In this document: positions 48,116-58,598 of the stretch, piece by piece | How the letters are laid out: every line of letters begins with the position of its first letter | Position numbering within the stretch: position 1 is the stretch's first letter | Assembly: GCA_021647315.1 (NCBI GenBank) | Contig: JAKIUY010000001.1 | Span: forward strand, 56,396 to 120,395 | Source: Victivallaceae bacterium | GTDB lineage: Bacteria; Verrucomicrobiota; Lentisphaeria; Victivallales; Victivallaceae | Reading direction: 5' to 3' | DNA: 64,000 nt | Notes under the pieces: model-generated | What the model saw: only the letters and a program-made list of their open reading frames with translations | The model's database searches: none | What the model was told of the DNA's origin: nothing | Translations under genes and position numbers: made by a program

Positions 48116-49847
48116 GCCAATTGAACAGTTTCGTGAATATGTCAACTCTATGAGTAGTCGAACCTTTTTCTGGCTGCTTGTCCTCTTTGCGGCAATACTA
48201 TTTTTTGTTGGTCTGAACAGTCGGCAGCTGTATGGTTCGGATGAACCGCGAGTCGCCGGAATTGCTGCTGAAACGGCAATCTACGGGAATTGGACTGAAC
48301 CGGCATTGAATAGTAAGCCATTTCTGGAGAAACCGCCACTCTATCTTTGGGCTGACAGCTTAAGTCTGAAGCTGTTTGGGCACAGTGCTTTTGCCGCTAA
48401 ACTGCCATCGGCAATCTCTGCGTTGCTGGGGGTACTGGCACTTTTCATGCTGGCACGCAACATGGGGGCATCTGGTCTGACCGCATTTATTTCCGGCTTG
48501 GTGCTGGCGACTTCAGCCCAATACTGGAATGGCGGGCGCAAATGTATGATTGATATAATGTTAGCGGCTTTTATAATTTTTGCGTTTTGGACTTTTTACC
48601 AATTGTCACAGTCTGAAAAGTTTAAATACAAATTATGGTGGCTCCTGGCGCTTACCCTGAGTCTGGGCGGGGCACTGTTTTCCAAAGGATTAGTCGGGTT
48701 GGCGATTCCAGCAGTCGCAGTTGGGGCATGGCTCTTTTTTCGCGACCTCAGCAATCGGAAACTTGCGCCAGCAGACTGGATCTGGTTTGCCGCAGCCGCT
48801 TTACTCTGTTTTATTCCAGTCGGAATTTGGCTCTGGATGCTCTATGAGCAGTCGGGTTACGATGCCTTTTATACCGTAGTCTGGACAAATAACTTTGGTC
48901 GCTTTTCCGGTGGTCATGCCGAACATATTGAACCATTTTATTATTATCTGCTTAAATTACCCGGGCAGCTTCAACCATGGACCGTCCTGCTCCCCTTTGC
49001 TTTCGTTTATAGTTGCTTGAAATTTTGGAAACATGAACGTGTTTCAGCCAACAAGACGGCCTACCCATTCCTTTATATGCTTTGTTGGCTCGCTATCCCA
49101 TATCTATTGCTGACGATATCGGCAGGCAAACGTCAAGTTTATGTCTTGCCGCTTTATGCCGCCGAGGCTCTGATGATCGGGTTTATGCTCGGTGATTTTT
49201 TCGAAAATAAATTCAGTCTCCCGTGGAAACTGGAGCAAGCAAAAATTATTAAGTACGCAACTGTTCTGCTATCAATTACGGCACTGGTTTTCCCTGTTGT
49301 CATCCTGGGAATTAATATCTACTACAATGACATCAGGCTTGTAACTCTAATTCTCGCTGCGGTTGGTATTGCAATCGGCCTTTTTACCATTAATTCACTT
49401 TACCGGAAAAATTTGTCCCGGATTCTGCTCGGATTTGTGCTGGCTCTGACGATTGTCTTTATTACTTTCGACATGACCATACGTGCTGAAATCGCAAGTA
49501 AACGTTCATATGAAAATTTATTCAAATATTGCACTGATTTTGAAAAAGAACCGGGTAAGCAGGTTGTTCTGTATAGCCCCAAAGAGCGGCTTAGTGGAGC
49601 AGCAGTTTTTTATTTAAAACGTCGAGTGGAGGCTAACCGTTCAGTTGATTGGCTTCAAGAAAAATTGGCTGATCAGACAAATAAAACTATTGTTATTACC
49701 CACCAGAAAAGACTGAATAAGCTAGAAAATGTTACCGATTACAACGTACTTAAGAGTTTTAAAATTAAAAAATCGGTGATATTGGTCATCGTTGGCGATA
49801 AAAGAACAAAACTGACTTCGTCGGAACGTCGAACATCAAATAAGTAG
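48108..49847 (+). CDS. arnT: ArnT-like Ara4N-lipid A transferase
   Basis: 579-aa GT-C integral membrane enzyme with about 12 TM segments. [10 protein letters not shown] near residues 43-52 is the catalytic-loop Asp motif and KPPLYLW follows. Transfers L-Ara4N from undecaprenyl phosphate to lipid A on the periplasmic side, lowering the negative charge and resisting cationic peptides. A related dolichyl-type glycosyltransferase role is less likely given the neighbours. Confidence 0.9.
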   Translation: MTEPIEQFREYVNSMSSRTFFWLLVLFAAILFFVGLNSRQLYGSDEPRVAGIAAETAIYGNWTEPALNSKPFLEKPPLYLWADSLSLKLFGHSAFAAKLPSAISALLGVLALFMLARNMGASGLTAFISGLVLATSAQYWNGGRKCMIDIMLAAFIIFAFWTFYQLSQSEKFKYKLWWLLALTLSLGGALFSKGLVGLAIPAVAVGAWLFFRDLSNRKLAPADWIWFAAAALLCFIPVGIWLWMLYEQSGYDAFYTVVWTNNFGRFSGGHAEHIEPFYYYLLKLPGQLQPWTVLLPFAFVYSCLKFWKHERVSANKTAYPFLYMLCWLAIPYLLLTISAGKRQVYVLPLYAAEALMIGFMLGDFFENKFSLPWKLEQAKIIKYATVLLSITALVFPVVILGINIYYNDIRLVTLILAAVGIAIGLFTINSLYRKNLSRILLGFVLALTIVFITFDMTIRAEIASKRSYENLFKYCTDFEKEPGKQVVLYSPKERLSGAAVFYLKRRVEANRSVDWLQEKLADQTNKTIVITHQKRLNKLENVTDYNVLKSFKIKKSVILVIVGDKRTKLTSSERRTSNK

Positions 49848-49850
49848 TGA

Positions 49851-49972
49851 CTGAACGAAAACGATACTTTTGTTAGAGTTCACAGCTTTAGCGTACAAAA
49901 TAATACGCTCAAAAACACGCTAAAGCCGTGAACTCCGACAAAGTGACGCATTTACACAGCGTTTTCGTTCAG
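49851..49972. repeat. Nested inverted repeat inside the arn gene run
   Basis: Outer arms CTGAACGAAAACG (49851-49863) and CGTTTTCGTTCAG (49960-49972) are perfect inverse complements. Inner 19-bp arms 49876-49894 and 49917-49935 have one mismatch. Same two-level design as 9522-9604 and 18858-19007. It separates arnT from arnD. Confidence 0.9.
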
Positions 49973-50035
49973 ACGTTAAGTAGGAAATACAATTTCTATT
50001 AGGTTTAAATAGCGTGGAATCGCATCTAGGTAAAA

Positions 50036-50959
50036 ATGAATAAGGTTATGATGAAAATTGGTTTACGAGTTGATGTCGACACCTATCGCGGCACCAAACA
50101 AGGTGTACCTGAACTCTGCCGGATTTTTAAAAAATATGACATCGAAGCATCGTTTTTCTTCTCCGTCGGTCCAGATAATATGGGACGTCATCTGTGGCGT
50201 CTCTTAAACCCGACCTTTCTCTGGAAGATGTTGCGCAGTAATGCTGTCGGTCTTTATGGATCGGAAATTATTCTGATGGGCACCATGTGGCCGGGACCGC
50301 AGATAGGCAAACGCCTGGGGCATATTATCAAGGCTACAGCTGAAAATGGTCATGAAATCGGTCTGCACGCCTGGGATCATCATCGTGAACAGTCGAAAAT
50401 AGAGCAACTGTCAATTGCTGAAATTAAGGACATAATAGAGCGCGGGATCGAAACTTTAATCAATATTACCGGGAATCCGCCGACTGCGTCAGCGGTTCCC
50501 GGCTGGCGTTGTAACGATAAGGTCTTGCAGGTTAAGGAGAGCTTCGGCTTTAAATATAACAGTGACTGTCGAGGATATTCTATATTTTACCCACAAGTAG
50601 CTGACCAGGTATTAAAAACAGTTCAAGTACCGGTTACCCTGCCAACCTATGATGAAGTTATCGGCAGTAACGGAATTAACAATGAAAACTATAATGACTA
50701 TATGTTGTCGTTGCTACAGCCTGAACAACTCAAAGTGCTGACTATTCATGCTGAAGCTGAAGGTGGCAAGTGCAGTGCGATGTTTGAAAATTTTGTCCAG
50801 AACGCCACTGCTAAAGGTTATGAATTTGTCCCGTTGGGTAACATCGTTGATACGGCAAAACAGTTTAAATCTGAAACTATAGTTCCAAAAAACTTTCCGG
50901 GTCGCGAAGGTTGGCTGGCGTGCCAGGAAAAATTTAATCCGCAGAATAGCCAGCCGTGA
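50036..50959 (+). CDS. arnD: ArnD, undecaprenyl-phosphate-Ara4FN deformylase
   Basis: 307-aa polysaccharide-deacetylase-fold enzyme. RVDVDTYRG supplies the metal Asp pair, and HEIGLHAWDHH the metal His residues. Removes the formyl group from lipid-linked Ara4FN in the inner membrane. ATG at 50036 with CTAGGT upstream. Confidence 0.92.
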   Translation: MNKVMMKIGLRVDVDTYRGTKQGVPELCRIFKKYDIEASFFFSVGPDNMGRHLWRLLNPTFLWKMLRSNAVGLYGSEIILMGTMWPGPQIGKRLGHIIKATAENGHEIGLHAWDHHREQSKIEQLSIAEIKDIIERGIETLINITGNPPTASAVPGWRCNDKVLQVKESFGFKYNSDCRGYSIFYPQVADQVLKTVQVPVTLPTYDEVIGSNGINNENYNDYMLSLLQPEQLKVLTIHAEAEGGKCSAMFENFVQNATAKGYEFVPLGNIVDTAKQFKSETIVPKNFPGREGWLACQEKFNPQNSQP

Positions 50960-51008
50960 CCGGAAAGATGACAGAATTATTTAATAAATATTTTAATGAG
51001 AATATACC

Positions 51009-52157
51009 ATGAAAACAAGAGATAAATTTTTACCGTTTTCGAAACCGTCAATCAATGAAGCGACGATTAGCGCTGTCGGTGATGTCTTGCGTTCCGGCTG
51101 GATCACCACCGGACCAAACTGCAGCAAATTCGAAACTGCAATCTGCCAATATACCGACAGTAAACATGCGATAGCACTGGCATCGGCAACCGCCGGTATG
51201 CATATCTTGCTGAAAGCCCTTGACATTGGCCCGGGCGATGAGGTTATCACCCCATCTTTAACCTGGGTTTCAACTATTAACTTGATTACGTTGTCAGGCG
51301 CAACCCCAGTCTTTGCCGATGTTGACCGTGATACCTTGATGATCACCCCGGAATCGGTAAAAGCAGTCATGTCGGCGCGGACAAAATTAATCATTCCGGT
51401 ACATTATGCCGGTGCTGCCGCCGATCTTGATGGCATCAAGGCGGTCACCGATGAATATGGTATTCCGGTCGTTGAAGATGCAGCACATGCCATCGGCACC
51501 GCTTACAAAGGGCGACATATCGGACAAAGTCTAGCCGCAATCTATTCATTTCATCCGATAAAAAATATTACCACCGGTGAAGGTGGGATGTTTACCACGG
51601 ATGACGATGAGCTGGCAGCTAAGATCAAACAGCTTAAATTTCATGGTCTTGGTGTCGACGCCTTTGACCGCAATACCCAGGGGCGTTCACCACAGGCAGA
51701 AGTTTTAACGCCCGGCTATAAATATAATATGAGTGATATTGCGGCTGTAATCGGAGTCAAGCAGCTCGCCGAGCTTGACCGCTTTAATGCCCGGCGCACT
51801 GAACTCGCCAAGCTCTACCTGGAAAAACTTGCTGGAATTGACGAACTGTTACCATTAGCCCTGCCTAAGTATGAATTTAAACATGCCTGGCACCTTTTTA
51901 TTGTCAGAATTGTATCCGATAAGCTTGACCGTGACGCATTTATTGAGGCAATGAAAAAACGCAATATTGGTATCGGACTCCATTTCCGTGCAGTACATTT
52001 GCAGAAATATTATCGTGAAAATATGCCTTTAACTGAAGGCGCACTGCCCAATACCGTCTGGAATTCAGACCGGATATGTTCTTTACCGCTCTTTCCGGCA
52101 ATGACTGAACAGGATATTGACGATGTTATTACGGCAATTAAAGATGTGATGAAATAG
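51009..52157 (+). CDS. arnB: ArnB, UDP-Ara4O aminotransferase
   Basis: 382-aa DegT-family PLP enzyme. Lys185 in [14 protein letters not shown] binds [12 protein letters not shown] holds the Asp. Transfers an amino group from glutamate to UDP-4-keto-pentose made by ArnA, giving UDP-Ara4N. Confidence 0.94.
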   Translation: MKTRDKFLPFSKPSINEATISAVGDVLRSGWITTGPNCSKFETAICQYTDSKHAIALASATAGMHILLKALDIGPGDEVITPSLTWVSTINLITLSGATPVFADVDRDTLMITPESVKAVMSARTKLIIPVHYAGAAADLDGIKAVTDEYGIPVVEDAAHAIGTAYKGRHIGQSLAAIYSFHPIKNITTGEGGMFTTDDDELAAKIKQLKFHGLGVDAFDRNTQGRSPQAEVLTPGYKYNMSDIAAVIGVKQLAELDRFNARRTELAKLYLEKLAGIDELLPLALPKYEFKHAWHLFIVRIVSDKLDRDAFIEAMKKRNIGIGLHFRAVHLQKYYRENMPLTEGALPNTVWNSDRICSLPLFPAMTEQDIDDVITAIKDVMK

Positions 52158-52173
52158 ATAAAGGTGATAAAAT

Positions 52174-53130
52174 ATGTTTGAATATGATGAAATAAAAAAA
52201 GTTTCGGTAGTGGTTCCGGTATTTAATGAAGAGGCATGTCTAAAAGAGTTTATTCAGCGCACGCTGGATGCCTGCCGTTCACTGAATAAACAGTTTGAAA
52301 TTATTCTGACGGATGACGGCAGCCAAGATAATTCAGCTAACATTATTCAGCAGTTCGCAACCGACAATCCCGGCGAAGTTATCGGTTGTATCCTTAACCG
52401 TAACTATGGACAACATGCCGCGATTATGGCTGGATTTTCAATCGTCGAAGGTGATTTAACTGTCACAATTGACGCGGATCTGCAGAATCCACCGGAAGAG
52501 ATACCTAAACTGGTAATTGAAGCAGAAAAGGGTTTTGATGTAATTGGAACAGTGCGTGAAAATCGCCAGGATTCTCTATTTCGCCGTGTCGCCTCTTTTA
52601 TTGTCAATCGGGCAACCCAGCACGCCACTGGCATCAAAATGAAAGATTACGGTTGTATGCTCAGAGCCTACCGACGCCATATTGTCGCTGCCATGCTTGA
52701 GTGTCATGAACGCAGCACCTTTATTCCGGTATTGGGAAACAGTTTTGCTCGTAATACTGCTGAAATTGATGTGAAACACAGTGAACGGGCCGCGGGTGAT
52801 TCCAAGTATTCACTATTATCATTGATTAATCTTCAGTTTAATCTATTAACCTGCATGACTACCGCACCGCTACGAATGTTAAGTTTTGCTGGTGGCTGTA
52901 TGTCAGCGGCCGGAATCGTATTGGCAATTTATATTTTTATTATGCGGCTGATCGCACATGGTGACTGGAGTGAAGGTGGAATTTTTACCCTGTTCGCTAT
53001 CCTGTTTGTTTTCATGGGAGTTCAGATGATTGGTATGGGCTTGCTAGGTGAATATATCGGACGCATTTATCATGATGTCCGCGCTAGACCGAGATATTTT
53101 ATTCAAAAAATAGTCGGCAAAAAACTATAA
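52174..53130 (+). CDS. arnC: ArnC, undecaprenyl-phosphate Ara4FN transferase
   Basis: 318 aa. GT-2 domain ([25 protein letters not shown]) then two TM segments (about residues 230-255 and 270-290). Moves Ara4FN to undecaprenyl phosphate. Completes arnA-T-D-B-C; no arnE/arnF flippase is present. The following gap holds a nine-C run at 53196-53204 and no clear terminator. Confidence 0.92.
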   Translation: MFEYDEIKKVSVVVPVFNEEACLKEFIQRTLDACRSLNKQFEIILTDDGSQDNSANIIQQFATDNPGEVIGCILNRNYGQHAAIMAGFSIVEGDLTVTIDADLQNPPEEIPKLVIEAEKGFDVIGTVRENRQDSLFRRVASFIVNRATQHATGIKMKDYGCMLRAYRRHIVAAMLECHERSTFIPVLGNSFARNTAEIDVKHSERAAGDSKYSLLSLINLQFNLLTCMTTAPLRMLSFAGGCMSAAGIVLAIYIFIMRLIAHGDWSEGGIFTLFAILFVFMGVQMIGMGLLGEYIGRIYHDVRARPRYFIQKIVGKKL

Positions 53131-53223
53131 TCCCCTCGGGGTACCGTTTTTCAGACGGGCTAAACAAGATGGGCAAGATTTTTATTAAAGCCTGACCCCC
53201 CCCCGTCCTCTGGGCGTGTTTTT

Positions 53224-53997
53224 TTACTTTATAGTGGCATTGCGCTTAATAACGGTCAAAAGGCCATCGAGTATGGTCAATGGATGCGGTGGACAGCCCG
53301 GAACATAAAAATCCACCGGAATAAGGTCAGCGACACCTTTATAGGTTTCAGCGTGGTTCTCAAATAATCCACCGGAAACGGCACAGGCACCAACCGCGAT
53401 CACAATTTTAGGGGCAGGAATCGCTTCGTAGGTTTTTAGTAACGCTACTTCCATATTTTTGGTTACTGGTCCAGTGACGAGCAGGCCGTCGGCATGGCGC
53501 GGTGACGCGACAAAACTGATCCCAAAACGGCTCAAATCAAATCCTATGGTGTCCAATACATTAATATCAGCCTCACAGGCATTACAGCCTCCTGCACTGA
53601 CCTGACGCAGCCGAAAGGAGCGTTTAAAGATTCGGAGCAGTTCATTTTTAACTGACTCCGCATGTTTAAATTCACTGTCACTACTGATTATGAGCTCAGA
53701 GCGTTCAGTGACAGTCATCCGATGTTCATGACCGAACGTTATAACCTCATGGCGACAGAGATATGCACATTCTCCGCAAAAGATACATTTACCCAGGTCA
53801 ATGCTCAGCCCTTTGTCGGCGGTTTTAGTAATAGCGTCAACCGGACAGATGTCAAGACAATCGCGACAACTGTCAAGGCAGTGTGAACCGTTAATTTGCG
53901 GCATGCCTTTGTATAGATCCGGCATTTCCGGTATATCTTCCGGATATTTGCTGGTCCGATATTTTTGAAATATTCTGGTTTTTAAAACATTAAGCAT
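53224..53997 (-). CDS. Ehr/hydrogenase-4-like small subunit fused to a two-cluster ferredoxin (EhrS-type)
   Basis: 257 aa, last gene of the operon. Residues about 36-85 are a 2[4Fe-4S] ferredoxin: CLDSCRDCLDIC (first spacer one residue longer than usual) and CIFCGECAYLC. Residues about 125-250 are the NuoB/HycG-type subunit with the N2-like cluster cysteines Cys138 and Cys141 (GGCNACEAD), Cys205 (GACAVSGG) and Cys235 (PGCPPHP). Both electron-wire parts are intact and cytoplasmic-facing. It passes electrons to or from the large subunit. It corresponds to HyfH plus HyfI of hydrogenase-4 in one chain. Confidence 0.88.
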   Translation of the reverse strand: MLNVLKTRIFQKYRTSKYPEDIPEMPDLYKGMPQINGSHCLDSCRDCLDICPVDAITKTADKGLSIDLGKCIFCGECAYLCRHEVITFGHEHRMTVTERSELIISSDSEFKHAESVKNELLRIFKRSFRLRQVSAGGCNACEADINVLDTIGFDLSRFGISFVASPRHADGLLVTGPVTKNMEVALLKTYEAIPAPKIVIAVGACAVSGGLFENHAETYKGVADLIPVDFYVPGCPPHPLTILDGLLTVIKRNATIK

Positions 53998-54009
53998 AAA
54001 TTTACCTAT

Positions 54010-55515
54010 TTATAGATCGAAGCCACAGTATGAAAGATTAAAACTTTTATTGCAGAGTGGGAAATCAGAGATCTGTTCGCCGCGGAGTGCGACTGCCAAG
54101 CCGTACCAATTATGAAATGATGGATCAATTATTTTATATTTTTGGAATTTACCCTGTTCATCAGTGACCCCAATATGACAGACCTCGCCGCGCCAGCCCT
54201 CTTCCAGAGCCAGACAAATTGTTTCAGGCTGCATATTATCAGGCACCACTACTTTATCCGCGCCCAGCTCCAATTCCATCAGGAGTTTATCAATAAAATA
54301 AATTGATTCAATAACTTCATACCATCTAACCCGTGCCCGCGCAAAGACATCGCCGGAATCAGCAGTAATAAGTTTAAGCTTTAATTTTCTATAGATGCCG
54401 GTTGAATGATTTATTCTGGCATCAGAAATAACGCCACTCGCCCGGGCGGCAACCCCTACCATCCCCAGTTTCTGAGCCGTTTCTCGGGGCACGACTCCGG
54501 TGCCTTCAAATCTGGCGAGAACAGAGTATGATTCCCAGAGCAATGCGGTCGCGCTGATAAAATCTTTTTTCCCAATTGCGATACGTTTTCTCAGCTCTTG
54601 GATAAGATCGATATCCATGGAACAGGTAACACCACCAGGTCGAATCAAGCCTCGGCCAAAACGGTTACCACATAGTAGGGCAGTTATATTCAGGAAGTCA
54701 CCGCGTATTCTACCACAATATGACATCGTGGGCAAGTAGCCAATATCACCCGCCAGCGCGCCGAGGTCACCAATATGATTCGCACAGCGTTCCAATTCTA
54801 GAGCTATGCCACGAATTTTTTGAGAATTGGCGAGAATAGTTGTTTCAGTCAGGCGTTCAAGCACCCGGCAGTAAGCAATAGAATGAGCAATAGATGAATC
54901 TCCGGCGACAGCCTCTATTTGATGCGGGGTTGTTTTATAGGGGCCGCCGACAAGCTGTTTCTCGATGCCGCGATGCTGATAACCGAGAGAAATCTCCAGA
55001 TGGTGAACGATTTCACCATGACATTGGAATCTAAAGTGTCCCGGTTCGATAATGCCGGCATGCACTGGACCGACCGCGACCTGATGGATCTCATTACTAT
55101 CAATGCGGAAGTAATCCATTTCGCCGATATCATTATATTTGGTTTTCTTGGTGACGCGTTCAAAACGAACCGGTTTGATGCAGGGATGACCGAGTGGCAT
55201 AATACCGTTTTGTTCATATATTTCACGTTCAAAAAGGTAAAACTGCGGCAATTCAGGGGTAAATGATTTAAAGGCGTTATTAACCGGTCTGAATGAAAAA
55301 ATCTGTAATTCGCTTTTCGCGTCGTCTGCGATAATAATATAGATTTTAACAATTTTCCTGCGATCCGGCATCGCAAAAAGGGCAATCAGCCGCCGCCTGA
55401 TTTTAAGCAACAATAAGACCTTTTTTCTGAAGGCAACATCATCGAGCTCTACTATATTTTCGAGATAAGCAGTTCGATTGCGATTAAATTTTGATGATAT
55501 TTTTTCTTGTTTCAT
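54010..55515 (-). CDS. Ehr-type large subunit, NuoCD/HycE-like without nickel ligands (EhrL-type)
   Basis: 501 aa. NuoC-like N-part (about 1-125) and NuoD/HycE-like C-part. The place where group-4 NiFe hydrogenases carry the L1 motif CGxC reads EAVAGDSSIAHS at residues 201-212, with neither Cys. The C-terminal L2 site (DPCxxC) is replaced by FPLCNKSFNLSYC, Cys488 and Cys497 eight residues apart. The protein therefore should not bind the NiFe centre and is a hydrogenase-related, not a hydrogenase, subunit. Overlaps the upstream gene by ATGA. The electron donor or acceptor is unknown. Confidence 0.88.
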   Translation of the reverse strand: MKQEKISSKFNRNRTAYLENIVELDDVAFRKKVLLLLKIRRRLIALFAMPDRRKIVKIYIIIADDAKSELQIFSFRPVNNAFKSFTPELPQFYLFEREIYEQNGIMPLGHPCIKPVRFERVTKKTKYNDIGEMDYFRIDSNEIHQVAVGPVHAGIIEPGHFRFQCHGEIVHHLEISLGYQHRGIEKQLVGGPYKTTPHQIEAVAGDSSIAHSIAYCRVLERLTETTILANSQKIRGIALELERCANHIGDLGALAGDIGYLPTMSYCGRIRGDFLNITALLCGNRFGRGLIRPGGVTCSMDIDLIQELRKRIAIGKKDFISATALLWESYSVLARFEGTGVVPRETAQKLGMVGVAARASGVISDARINHSTGIYRKLKLKLITADSGDVFARARVRWYEVIESIYFIDKLLMELELGADKVVVPDNMQPETICLALEEGWRGEVCHIGVTDEQGKFQKYKIIDPSFHNWYGLAVALRGEQISDFPLCNKSFNLSYCGFDL

Positions 55516-57002
55516 AGTTTTATGCCATGTTCAATGATGGAAGCAGCACTCTTAAGAAAATGCATTAATGGCTCCGGTAGCCACAGACCAAATATAATAA
55601 ATTCTAGAAAACAGCTCATAATAATAATTTTATTCCACAGTGAAACCTTTTGCGTGTAAGGCTTAATCGCTTCATCCGTTTTGCCATAGGCAATATCAAG
55701 GGTAAACTTAAGCATTGGAATGAAAATCACCAGCGCACCGATAAGGAAAAAGGCCAGAGTAATATAGTTGCCATTGGTAAATGCGGTTCGCACCAGCATA
55801 AATTCACTGAGGAAGATTGATGAAGGGGCGATCCCGATTAAAACAAACATTGAGATCAAAAAAGCAATACCCCAGAGCGGCATCCGTTTTAGCACACCGG
55901 CAATGTTTTTCATCTCTCTAGTACCGTAATGATTGATAATTGACCCGGCTGAGAAAAAGGCGAGCATTTTAGCCAGCGAATGATTTAAGGTCTGAAATAG
56001 CGCGACAACAGAGCCGAAACCACCCAAGCCAACACAAAGGGCAATAATTCCAATATGCTCGACACTGCAATAGGCGAGGAGTCGTTTTAGGTCACGTTGA
56101 ATCGGAATAAAAACCATTGCAATGGTAATTGAAGTAAAACCGAAGAAAAGCAAGATTGAATGAGCGTAGCCACTACCGCCTGCGGTATCAACAATTGGCA
56201 GGTAACGCATTATCGCAAACAGGGCGCAGTTGAGCATGACACCGGAAAACAGTGCGGATACCGGACTTGGAGCTTGACTATGAGCATCGGGCAACCAAGT
56301 ATGCATCGGTGCCAGTCCCGCTTTAGTGCCGAATCCCACAACGATAAAGATAAAGGCAAAAAGCATCAGCGACGGATCAAGCTTTGAAGCATTAAGTTGC
56401 AGTTCGCTGAAGGTATAAACCGCATCATTTGATGGTAGCGCATGAGCAGTGGCAATCACCAATACGGTACCGATAAAGGCCAATGCGATGCCGATGGAAC
56501 AGACCAGCAGATATTTCCACATTGCTTCAACGGAAAGCGAATTTTTTTCGGATAAAATCAAAAATGACGAAACAAGCGTTGTCGATTCAAGTGCAATCCA
56601 GATCAAGCCGATATTGTTTGAAACCAGCACGAGCAGTAACATCGCGTGAAAAGCCAGCCATAGAGCGACATAACGTTTTCGGTAAAACATCGGTTTTTTA
56701 TCGTAGGTATTTATTTTCTTAAAGTAGTCTATCATGTATGCAGAGCTTGCCGTAAAGAGAATATTTACCAGAATAATATGAAAAATAGCCAGTGAATCGA
56801 TAATCATCTGACCGTAAAAAAAGAGGAAAGGTCCCTCTTGATAAAGTTTCAAACCCCAAAAGCCCGCGAGCACCGAAACCACCAGCGAGGTAACAACCGG
56901 CACCAGCATAATTGCTTTATGGCTCTTGAAGCGAAAAACAGCCGCGCAGCCACCAGCGAACACCAGCGTAATTAAAATTAATATAAGTATCGGTGATATC
57001 AT
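55512..57002 (-). CDS. HyfF/NuoN-like antiporter-type membrane subunit (EhrD-type)
   Basis: 496 aa with about 14 TM segments, proton_antipo_M family. Key charged residues of complex I channels are visible: WIALEST (TM5 Glu), GFGTKAGLAPMHTWLPDAHSQAPSPVSA (TM7 Lys and loop), and RDLKRLLAYCSVEHIG. It likely moves protons or sodium ions. ATGA overlap with the genes on both sides. Confidence 0.9.
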   Translation of the reverse strand: MISPILILILITLVFAGGCAAVFRFKSHKAIMLVPVVTSLVVSVLAGFWGLKLYQEGPFLFFYGQMIIDSLAIFHIILVNILFTASSAYMIDYFKKINTYDKKPMFYRKRYVALWLAFHAMLLLVLVSNNIGLIWIALESTTLVSSFLILSEKNSLSVEAMWKYLLVCSIGIALAFIGTVLVIATAHALPSNDAVYTFSELQLNASKLDPSLMLFAFIFIVVGFGTKAGLAPMHTWLPDAHSQAPSPVSALFSGVMLNCALFAIMRYLPIVDTAGGSGYAHSILLFFGFTSITIAMVFIPIQRDLKRLLAYCSVEHIGIIALCVGLGGFGSVVALFQTLNHSLAKMLAFFSAGSIINHYGTREMKNIAGVLKRMPLWGIAFLISMFVLIGIAPSSIFLSEFMLVRTAFTNGNYITLAFFLIGALVIFIPMLKFTLDIAYGKTDEAIKPYTQKVSLWNKIIIMSCFLEFIIFGLWLPEPLMHFLKSAASIIEHGIKL

Positions 57003-57655
57003 TTACTTAACCTCTCCAAAGTATTAACACTTATCGAATTAAAGTGCGCATGGATAAAGCGCATCGTTGCCCCCATAATAACGACGCCGGCAACTAGATC
57101 AAACAGAATGCCTATTTCAATAAACAGCGGCTGGCTGGCAGCGATGGAGATGCCGAGGATAAAACCGGCATTCTCAAAGACCAGAAACCCGATAATCTGT
57201 GCCAGCACATTTCTTCTTGATGCAATAAGAAAGGTGCCGATAAGGATTGATGCCATCGCTGTCGCCGCATGAATTGGGGAAACCACCAATGCATAAAAGG
57301 GCATGTGCCTTAGTAGCGCGAATGAAGCATAAGAGACAACGAGCCCAAATAAAACTGATGAAACATAGCCGACGTAAGGATTCAATTCACGCTTAACTTT
57401 GACTTTATGAATGATTTTTTCAAGATAGTTAGGAATAATATAGCCCTTAATGATGAGGCTGAGGGTCGCAAGCAGAATAACATGACCGATTTCCATCGTC
57501 GTCTGTTGAGTTAACAGCAACAGCGGCAACACGCTCAGTAGCATACCTTGAGCCCCGATTGCTCGGATCATTGCCCCGAGCCGACTGGTTCCCAGCAGGT
57601 ATATATTGCTCAATATAATTAAGAGCGAAATTAAAAATAAAAAATCTGTATTCAT
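56999..57655 (-). CDS. HyfE-like membrane subunit (EhrC-type)
   Basis: 218 aa with about 7 TM segments. N-part resembles HyfE and the NuoK-like fold (MIRAIGAQGMLLSVLPLL, EIGHVILLATLSLIIKGYIIP). Overlaps the downstream subunit by 4 bases; follows the HyfC-like gene by 16 bases. Confidence 0.85.
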   Translation of the reverse strand: MNTDFLFLISLLIILSNIYLLGTSRLGAMIRAIGAQGMLLSVLPLLLLTQQTTMEIGHVILLATLSLIIKGYIIPNYLEKIIHKVKVKRELNPYVGYVSSVLFGLVVSYASFALLRHMPFYALVVSPIHAATAMASILIGTFLIASRRNVLAQIIGFLVFENAGFILGISIAASQPLFIEIGILFDLVAGVVIMGATMRFIHAHFNSISVNTLERLSK

Positions 57656-57671
57656 AACTTACTTACCATAC

Positions 57672-58598
57672 TCAGTAGAGTTTGCTGATTGAAAGATAAA
57701 ATCCGAGGCAGGCTATCACACCGGCACTGAACAGTAACTGCGGAATTTTTACTAAACGGCTCCGGGCCATGACGGATTCAATAACCCCGACCGCAATTGA
57801 CGATAATATCATTAAGCCGAGTGTCGTTACCATTTCAACACCAAAACCAGCACCGTTGAATGGAAAAATTATTTTAACAAACAGCAGTGTAAACAGCCAG
57901 AATTTCAATGCGGCGGCATATTCTAAAATAGCCAGATCAATCCCGCTGTGGTCAAGAATCATTACTTCATGAACCATGGTCAGTTCCAAATGGGTATTAG
58001 GATCATCAAACGGGATGCGTGAATTTTCCGTCAGCATAACAATAAACATCGGGAAAGCAAGCAGTGCCATAATGATCCAATTTTTATCCACAGTTGAGGT
58101 AAATGCGGTAATCAGCGAAGTCGACTGATTAAGCCGCAGAATTGTCAGAATTGTGATAAAGATGACCGGTTCGGCCAGGGCGGCAAAGAAGGCTTCACGA
58201 CTTGCCCCCATCCCTTCAAAGGCAGATCCCGTATCCAATGCCGCAATAATCATAAAAAACCGCGCGAGCGCCAAAAGATAAAAAAGTAGCACAAAATCAC
58301 CGGTAAAGGCAAAACTTTTACAGGCTGCGGTAAACGGCAGCAGAAAAATTGCCGCTAAAATCGCCCCGAAGACAATTATCGGCGCAATTTTAAATATTTG
58401 CGAGGTTGTACCACTGATTACTGAATCTTTGTTAAAAAGTCGAAACAGGTCATAATAGAGCTGCAGCAAAGGTGCCCCCTTGCGACCGGCAAAAAATGCC
58501 TTGGTTTTATTAACGACCCCTAACAGTAATGGCGACAGTAGAAGCGCCAGTAATGGTGAAATTAAATATTTTACGATTTCCATATTGCAAACATCCAT
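57672..58598 (-). CDS. HyfC/NuoH-like membrane subunit (EhrB-type)
   Basis: 308 aa with about 8 TM segments. NuoH-family blocks: KTKAFFAGRKGAPLLQLYYDL near residue 35, and ENSRIPFDDPNTHLELTMVHE, the acidic loop joining the redox arm to the ion path. It overlaps the HyfB-like gene by 28 bases; an internal ATG at 58583 would shorten it by 5 residues. Confidence 0.9.
   Translation of the reverse strand: MDVCNMEIVKYLISPLLALLLSPLLLGVVNKTKAFFAGRKGAPLLQLYYDLFRLFNKDSVISGTTSQIFKIAPIIVFGAILAAIFLLPFTAACKSFAFTGDFVLLFYLLALARFFMIIAALDTGSAFEGMGASREAFFAALAEPVIFITILTILRLNQSTSLITAFTSTVDKNWIIMALLAFPMFIVMLTENSRIPFDDPNTHLELTMVHEVMILDHSGIDLAILEYAAALKFWLFTLLFVKIIFPFNGAGFGVEMVTTLGLMILSSIAVGVIESVMARSRLVKIPQLLFSAGVIACLGFYLSISKLY

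Noticed and set aside
53196..53204. Nine-C run as a phase-variation switch
   Set aside because: It is intergenic after arnC and not in an evident promoter spacer.
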